From Erythroxylum novogranatense (taxonomy: Eukaryota > Streptophyta > Magnoliopsida > Malpighiales > Erythroxylaceae), in the NCBI GenBank assembly GCA_029891385.1, contig CM057226.1, positions 10,657,225-10,721,224 on the forward strand: 64,000 nucleotides of DNA, read 5' to 3'. A program made the position numbers and the translations under genes. Positions 57,865 to 64,000 of the stretch are shown piece by piece. How positions within the stretch are numbered: position 1 is the stretch's first letter; each line of letters starts with the position of its first letter. The notes beneath the pieces are model-generated. The model was not told the DNA's origin, searched no databases, and saw nothing but the letters and a program-made list of their open reading frames with translations.

Positions 57865-58338
57865 CTATGCTTCACACACCTTACTCATCATTCTCTCTGC
57901 TGTCATAGCTGAAACAATCTGAGGTGGACTGGCTTTTCTACCTCCCATGAATGCCACTTTTCTGCCATTCTCTAGCTCGAATTCCACTGTCTTCTGCTTG
58001 CACTCTAAGTTGGCATGATACTTTTCTAATGTATCTATACCTAGGATCACATCCAATCCCCCCATCTTCAAGGGCATCAAATCCACCACAAATTTTCCTC
58101 CACTAATCCCTGTCTCACAATTTTTATAAACCTGACTAATAATAATATATTGGCCGATTGGGGTACTCACCATCAACGGAGTATCCAATGGGCTCAAAAT
58201 CCTCCTATGCACAGTCCTACCCGATGACACAAAAGAATGGGTAGAACCCAGATCAATCAAGACAAGAACATCATCATCAAATAATTTAACCATACCCGTC
58301 ACCACTTCTGGAGCGGTCTCTGCCTCCTCTCGTGTCAT
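57865..58338 (-). pseudogene. Tekay protease
   Basis: Open frame of 157 codons. VLVLIDLGSTHSFVS is the active-site region, with D-L-G where retroviral-type proteases have D-T/S-G. GGLDVILGIDTLEKYHANLE is the second conserved block. It begins in a frame offset from gag through a one-base change near MTREEAETAP. The stop at 57865 separates it from RT. Confidence 0.75.
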
Positions 58339-59623
58339 TACAAAACACTCTAGCAGGTGCTTGTCCCCTGGATCTTTCTGGAGGATGAACTCTCTTAGGT
58401 ACCCCAGAGCTACCCACCTCAGTCATAGTCTTCTTTCCCACTGTCTCTGCTCTCCTAGAAGCTTGCATCTGTGATCCCTCTCTTCCGTCCGGCTTAGGAC
58501 ACTGTTTAGCCATGTGTCCTTTCTGTCCACAATTGAAGCATGCTTCTGTTAATTTGCGACATTCTCCTTTATGGAGGTTCCCACAGTGCTCACATATGGG
58601 AATAGGTGGCCTACCCCCGTCTCCCCTTCTATTGCCGCCCACCGTTAAGGCTTGGTGAGAAACAGTATAAGTCCTCATAGGTCTAGGTCGGCTCGCACCG
58701 CTGCTCCTCTCCTCCGACTGCACAGGAAAGGTTCTGGCACTCCTCTCAGGTATAGAAGTACCACCTCCCCTCCTGGACTACTCTCTTCCTTTTCTTTTCC
58801 TGCTAACTGCACTCTTGATGTTCTCGATGTTCTCAACTCTCAACGCTGCTTCAACCAACTGTTGAAAGTCACCAAAGTTTTGCACCACCACTTTCTCTCT
58901 GATAGCTAGGTACAGACCCGACTCAAACTGACGACACTTAGCAGCCTCACTGAACATCATCTCTGAAGCATACCTTGATAACTGAGTGAACCGATGCTCG
59001 TATTCAGTAACTGTCATCTCCCTCTGGGTGAGACTCAGGAATTCCCTCTGCTTCTGTTGAATGTACACCTTAGACAGATATTTCTTCCTGTAAGCAACAA
59101 GGAAGTCTTCCCATGTCAACCCTATCGGCTTCAGCTAACTCCCCGGTACATACTCCCACCAATGCAAGGCATCCCCCTGAAGCAGATTGGCAGCATAAAC
59201 CACCCTCTCATCATCCTCACACTCCATCTGATCCAATACTCTTTCGGTCTTCCTCAACCAGGTCTCGGCTTCCTCAGGATCAGTGGTCCCGTAGAAGTCC
59301 ACTGCTCCATACTTCCTCAACTTGTCAAACTGTCTCCCCTTCTTAACTGGGGCCGAACCAGAAGCCTGTGACATTTAACCCATAGCCTGAACAAAGGCTT
59401 GGGTAAATTCCTGGAACAGTCTGGGATCTAGAGCAGACACTTGCTCAAACTGACTAGGCGAATGCTGCGTCTGAGACCGGAGGGGCTCGCTACTTTGCCC
59501 TAGAAAATCCTCAGCTGGGGCCACTCCCGGGGCTACCGACTCATCGGTGCTCTCCTCTCTTAGTGGAGAGTCAGGTGCAATTGAACCTTGCAGAACTCCT
59601 CGTGTTCTTCTACGAGGTGACAT
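58286..59623 (-). pseudogene. Tekay gag with CCHC zinc knuckle
   Basis: Start at 59623 (MSPRRRTRGV). Blocks: FYGTTDPEEAETWLRKTERV, LLQGDALHWWEYVPGS, LVAYRKKYLSKVYIQQKQ, FTQLSRYASEM, and the knuckle CFNCGQKGHMAKQCP (C-x2-C-x4-H-x4-C), preceded by a second cysteine cluster CEHCGNLHKGEC. Stops at 59375, 59135 and 58778 divide it into four pieces in the same order as intact Tekay gag. Confidence 0.85.
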
Positions 59624-59817
59624 CTCACTCCTTCAATGAAAACATTAATGATTAGCTATAATTCCTTTTTAATCTTAGTTCCTATATGTATGCATGATAT
59701 GCATGTCACTTAATACAAACAATCAATTCATAATGAAAAATTAATCACTTAGCAAAACAATTTCTCTACTATGAATCCTAAGCCTAGGAGGGAACCTAAA
59801 GCTTTGATACCAAACAA
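59624..59817 (-). other. Tekay leader and primer-binding site
   Basis: The minus strand reads TTGTT then TGGTATCAAAGC (59801-59812) directly after the 5' LTR. This fits the 3' end of initiator tRNA-Met (usual PBS TGGTATCAGAGC) with one change. The rest is untranslated leader. Confidence 0.85.
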
Positions 59818-62800
59818 TGTTGGACCCCGTCTTCGAAACCCAACATTCAGAAGCATAAAAGCATGAAAGACCCAAAACTGATAACAAACAGACCACAATT
59901 TGGGGAACTTTCAATAGAAATTTCGGATCAGCTTCTTAAGAACAAAATTTCCCCCTTTTCTAACGATTCCAAAGCCACAAAAAACGCTCAATTTGGATTA
60001 GAAAAGAAGAAGTTATGGCCAAAATACTGTCTCAAGAAAAGCAAACCAAGACTGAACACTCTACCAACTTCATGCTAGAAATATAAAGTCTTAGAGACTA
60101 AATTGCCATTCGGCTCCTTAATATAACTTGTAGGTCTATGTCTCTAGTTTAATACGGAATAAGAATCGCCTAAATCGAAGCTCTATAGCTCAAGATATAT
60201 CCAAATTACTGAAGCATAGTCAAACTTTATCAACCGATCATCATACTTTGTTCCAATCCATATTTTTCAATTTAAAGACATTACCAATCAACCAAGTATG
60301 AAAAGATAGAAAATTTGCTTAGGAGTCCGAAGCTTCAAAAATCAGGTCGATCGGAGGTCAGATTAAAAAGTTATGGCCAAAAGAAGGAAGAGGGGTCGGT
60401 CAGCCAAGAACCGACCCCAATTGATGCGTACTAGGCGCGCAAGAGCGCGCCTGCCCCGGCTCGCCCAAAGGGCGAGCGTCTGAGTGCCTGGGTGCTCGGG
60501 AGAGCGCCTGCTTGCTCGGGCGCTCGACCGAACGCTTGGACGTTCGACCGAGTGCTCGCTCGGGCGCTCGCCTAAGCGGGTGCGCGCGCGGGCGAGGGCC
60601 GAGCGACCTGCCAAGCTATCCGACCCTTCTGAATTCTAACTCTCATATCTTTTGACTCCGAGCTCCAATTTCAACAAGCTTGGTATCATTGGAAAGATAA
60701 AAGACAGATATAAAATTTTCAAGAAGGACTCAAAGGCAAGCTCAGTCACTAAAGGGATCAAAAATTTACTCCAAGACCGATCGACTAGCTCCTCATAAAC
60801 AGTACCAAAACTTGCAAATACCATAACTTTTGACCCAGAACTCCAAATTTAGCAAACTTGGTGTCTAGAGAAAGGTAAGAGAACGCTCTACAACTTCCAT
60901 GAGATCATAAGAACAATTTCCAACCCTATCAAGGTCAAAAATGGCTTCAAAGTTTTTATCTGTGGTCTGCCATTTAGACAACACCTGCACTCAACACTAG
61001 CAACTCACATTTTCCAATTATCACATCCAAAAATAGCTCATAATACATCATGGGAAAGCTCTACAGCTCGTCTACCACTCTCAATAAGACTAAATGATCC
61101 CATCCGATCTATATCAGTCCAAAAATTTCAGCACTACACCCAACTCCAACAACTCATAAATCATTTCAAATGTCCAGCGAGCTATCCCAAAGCAAGATCC
61201 CAACAGCAACACAATAATTAAGAAGACTCATACACATCCCTTTTTTAAGGTCATACACAGATCGCAATTCAATACATACACATGAAGAAGAGAGTACTAG
61301 AGCTCTCATTCTCTTCTCCAATCATAAGAGAGTTCAAGCATAGCTTTAATTACATATCAACATATCCATCAAAATCAAGCACAAGATACAAAATATATGA
61401 GATGCTCAATGTTTGATATGCTTATAAAGCTATCCAAAAGCTAGTTACTAACTTAATACAAAAGTGTCTAAAATCTTGGAGTTAATCCTGATGCCTTGCA
61501 AGGTTCAGCGCTCAATTTGATTTGCACCTGAGGAGGGAGAATGGGGTGAGCAAAACACGGCTCAGTGGCTAACACCTTTATAGCCATCGAGTAATGAGCC
61601 ATACAACACATAATCAAGAATCCAAAACGTTAGCAAATAACATATTATACATAGATACCCAACTTTATCAAATAAATCACAATTAACCGAAATCATCACA
61701 TAAAGCACAACACGAAATCTTCTATCAGTTAAAACACGTATTATGCATCATAAACACCAAAAATGATGAAATGCACACAATTGGCTCGAGAGTTCCATAA
61801 ACACGACGGCTAACCGAAGTTTACCGTAAACACGACGAGTCTGATTTCTCAGGATCTCGTGGCCTCAAGCGAGCAGTCGGGAAAAGGCTATGGGTCATCG
61901 TGCACGAGACTAACAAAACAGGTTTTCTCTTGCCCAATCACAACCAATCTATGCTCAATTATTCAAATGTAAAAATGGCATTTTTATGCTTCTTTCATTT
62001 TGTCGAATCATCATAGCTCCATAATTTTCATTCATATCAATGGAGACATATCCGTTTCATCATACGCTTTCAAATATATACACACAATTCAACATGTACG
62101 CAATTTAAATAAGGATTACACACATAGGGCATTTGCCCATCACACAACAACTATAAAAATGTTACCCACCTAAACGTCAAAATCTGAATTCAAGATTGCC
62201 CTTCCTCCTTGTCTTGAGTGGGGTTTTCTTGATTCCCTTCAGTTAAACCATACTCCATTCAATGAATACATTCTAAGAAAAGTCATAACATTTCAGGAAT
62301 CAAGCAAAGATAAAAAATCAACTTTAAACCTAACCTACCCATAGGCCATCTATGTTAGAATAACCAAAACCTTAACTTAGAAATCCCAAAATCTATTGAT
62401 TTTACCCTTCTCTTCTTTCTTTCTTCAATCCCTACACAAACCCTAACCTCCATTTTATCCCATTCTTGAATCTAGCATAAGCAAAGATGGAACTTACCTC
62501 CAATAATTAGATTTCTCTTCTTTTTCTTCTTCTTTCTTCCTCCCTTCAATAATTAGCTCCCTTCTCCTTGGCTCACGTTTTGCCTTCCTTTTCTTTTCAA
62601 TCCTATGACAACCTTCTTCTTCTCCTTTTTAACTTAATTCATTTGCTCTCAATTTAAAGCCCACCTCAAAACTACGTAGTTTCAATTACTCCTTAGCTCG
62701 CTTGCAATTCTTTTGGGCTCTCCTCCTCACAAGCCTACTACAAATTAATCCAACTTAATCCTAACCCTTCTTTTAAATTTCAAAATTCTAATTACCAATC

Positions 62801-62939
62801 ATACTTGCTAATTCCAAGACTCAATAAATATATTTATATATACATACAATTAAAACAATTAAAGAAAAATAAAGAATAATTTAAGCAAACGAATAAATAA
62901 TAAATCAATAAATAAATAAAAAAATTTCGGGGCCCAATA
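59818..62939 (-). repeat. 5' LTR of Tekay element
   Basis: 3,122 bp. On the plus strand it starts TGTTGGACCCCG and ends GGGGCCCAATA. Collinear with 51806-54879 with scattered substitutions; the largest difference is the longer GC island at 60425-60612. Confidence 0.9.
60425..60612 (-). repeat. Expanded GC island in Tekay 5' LTR
   Basis: Contains GCTCGCCC-aaa-GGGCGAGC at 60459-60477, then a run of GCTCG/CGAGC words up to GCGCGCGCGGGCGAGGGCCG. It is about 70 bp longer than the partner island at 52412-52530. Confidence 0.85.
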
Positions 62940-62944
62940 GTGCA
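62940..62944. repeat. TSD of Tekay element, right
   Basis: GTGCA, matching 51801-51805. Confidence 0.85.
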
Positions 62945-63515
62945 TCTATCCGTGCACTTCTTCTAGGCTGTGCAGATTTGCAATTTTCAAAGAATTTGGT
63001 GATGTATAGTCTGATGCACGACCGTGTATTAGCCAAAACCCTAGAATTCTATATAAAAAGATGTTTTCAAAGGCAACAATTATAGAGAGACATGGGGAGG
63101 CGATTCCAAACATGGATTTCGTTCTCTAGGTGCAATTTTGGTCTAGAGAATTGGAAAACATGAAAAAATTATCGAAATATCCATCAAAATACAAGATTAA
63201 GCCTCTATATTGCAACAACATTCGAACATAAAAAATTGTTAAAAAATGTATGTTTTATGATTTTTGGAAATTGAAATTGTTTATGTATGTTTTGTGGTTA
63301 TTGGTAATGAAAATTGTTTATGTATGGTTTTATATAATTACGTTTGTTGAAAAATTAATTGTTAGTTTTTGATTTAGTGAATTGTGTTCGATGAAATTGA
63401 ATTGTGTATGATGTATGAGTTATATTATATAAAATGGTTATTTGTATTGTGTAATGAAATTATGTGTTCTTTATTTTGATATATGCATTCATGTTTTTAC
63501 AAATAAATAGAAGAA
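62945..63515. other. Older repeat flank and 5' region of hAT remnant
   Basis: To about 63110 it continues the sequence interrupted by the Tekay element. From 63180 it is AT-rich with a repeated 'ttgtttatgtatg' phrase (63278, 63312), probably the intron or leader of the hAT gene. Confidence 0.4.
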
Positions 63516-63960
63516 AGTTCAAGTACTCCTGATCAAACCACTTTAGTAAGATACAATGATCCAGCTTGAGCTCACGCTGCATTGGTTCCTGGTATGAGGA
63601 ATCATATTATTTGCTTGTTTTGTAACAAACATTTGCAAGGTGGAGGAATAACCTGATTAAAGAAGCATTTAACTGGGGTTAAAGGAGATGTGGAACCCTA
63701 TAAAAAAGTAAGTCATGATGTGAAGTGGCAGATGAAAAATTTGCTTGAAGAATATAAATATGAGAAAGATAGAAGGGAAATGTTGAATTTTGAAATTGGT
63801 AGCGAAGCTTCATTTGCTGTTTCTTGTGATGATTGTAGAAATGTTGAAGGTGGTAGTGGTAGTGGTAGTACTAGTGTTTCATGCCAATCCTAGTAAGAAG
63901 TGAATGTTACGCTTGCACCTGATGCTAGGAAAATAAGATAGTTAGTGACTAGTTTTTTTT
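63516..63960 (+). pseudogene. hAT transposase N-terminal remnant (BED finger)
   Basis: Reads STPDQTTLVRYNDPA, a stop where the family has W, AHAALVPGMRNHIICLFCNK, HLQGGGIT, a stop where R is expected, then LKKHLTGVKGDVEPYKKVSH. This is the BED zinc finger at the start of plant hAT transposases; C-x2-C is kept, and the residue after GDVEP is Y where cysteine is common. QMKNLLEEYKYEKDRREML follows, and the frame stops at 63891-63893. A glycine/serine repeat GGSGSGSTS precedes the stop. The remainder would lie beyond the window. Confidence 0.75.
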
Positions 63961-64000
63961 ACACCATGAACAACTCCTAAAGCCTAACCTTTAACTCGTA

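Larger units (their letters stand above)
51806..62939 (-). mobile_element. Tekay-like chromovirus (Ty3/gypsy)
   Basis: Complete 11.1-kb element on the minus strand: two LTRs of about 3.1 kb, an initiator-tRNA-Met-type PBS, gag with CCHC knuckle, protease, RT, RNase H, integrase, chromodomain, polypurine tract and an exact GTGCA TSD. Long LTRs and the C-terminal chromodomain place it in the Tekay/Del group of chromoviruses. LTR termini read TA...CA on the coding strand rather than TG...CA. Coding is broken by several stops and frameshifts, but long frames remain. Confidence 0.9.

Noticed and set aside
51806..62939. Endogenous pararetrovirus
   Set aside because: LTRs, TSD, PBS, integrase and chromodomain are present and no movement or coat-type protein is seen, so it is a Ty3/gypsy retrotransposon.

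Overview
The window looks like nuclear DNA of a flowering plant, most likely a eudicot. It is very AT-rich, almost free of host genes, and built from nested transposable elements: CACTA DNA transposons, Ty3/gypsy LTR retrotransposons of two lineages, solo LTRs, a Ty1/copia 3' end, a tRNA-derived SINE and a hAT remnant. Nothing points to a prokaryote, organelle or virus. All boundaries come from reading the sequence by eye: terminal repeats, target-site duplications (TSDs), primer-binding sites and conserved protein motifs.

Layout. 1-6.8 kb: AT-rich DNA holding one copy of a segment duplicated at 46.1 kb, a four-pass membrane-protein ORF (4130-4660), a SINE with an 11-bp TSD (5023-5206) and a hairpin (5667-5773). 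6.8-35.3 kb: one about 28.5-kb CACTA composite (CACTA-1). Its genes run on the minus strand: a tnp2-type transposase split over 14.4-32.6 kb and a Ptta/En/Spm-type second gene at 7.5-9.0 kb. Three LTR elements sit inside it, each with an exact 5-bp TSD: solo LTR Y (9767-13886, TTTAT), solo LTR X (16869-21367, TTTAT) and a complete Tat-lineage gypsy element (22245-32281, GGTTC). The transposase reading frame resumes in phase on both sides of the gypsy insertion.

35.8-44.3 kb: a second, unrelated-ended CACTA (CACTA-2, TSD ACT) with an exact CACTA terminus at each end, large subterminal tandem arrays, a second-gene relic on the minus strand and only the 3' end of a tnp2 gene on the plus strand. 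44.85-45.10 kb: a small ORF for a secreted peptide precursor that resembles CLE preproproteins; it is the best candidate host gene. 46.1-51.8 kb: the second copy of the duplicated segment, a head-to-tail pair of non-autonomous repeats, AT-rich palindromic sequence and a copia 3' end. 51.8-62.9 kb: a Tekay-like chromovirus (minus strand, LTRs about 3.1 kb, TSD GTGCA, initiator-tRNA-Met-type PBS, C-terminal chromodomain). 63.5-64.0 kb: the BED-finger start of a decayed hAT transposase.

Nearly every TE gene here is broken by stops and frameshifts, several of them fitting C-to-T decay. Four observations stand out. A GC-rich array of GCTCGCCC/GGGCGAGC hairpins occurs in the LTRs of separate retrotransposon families. 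The Tat element carries an antisense ORF that is far better preserved than its own pol. Inverted duplications fold back on transposase coding sequence in both CACTA elements. The CLE-like ORF has an unusual residue where CLE peptides have a glycine.
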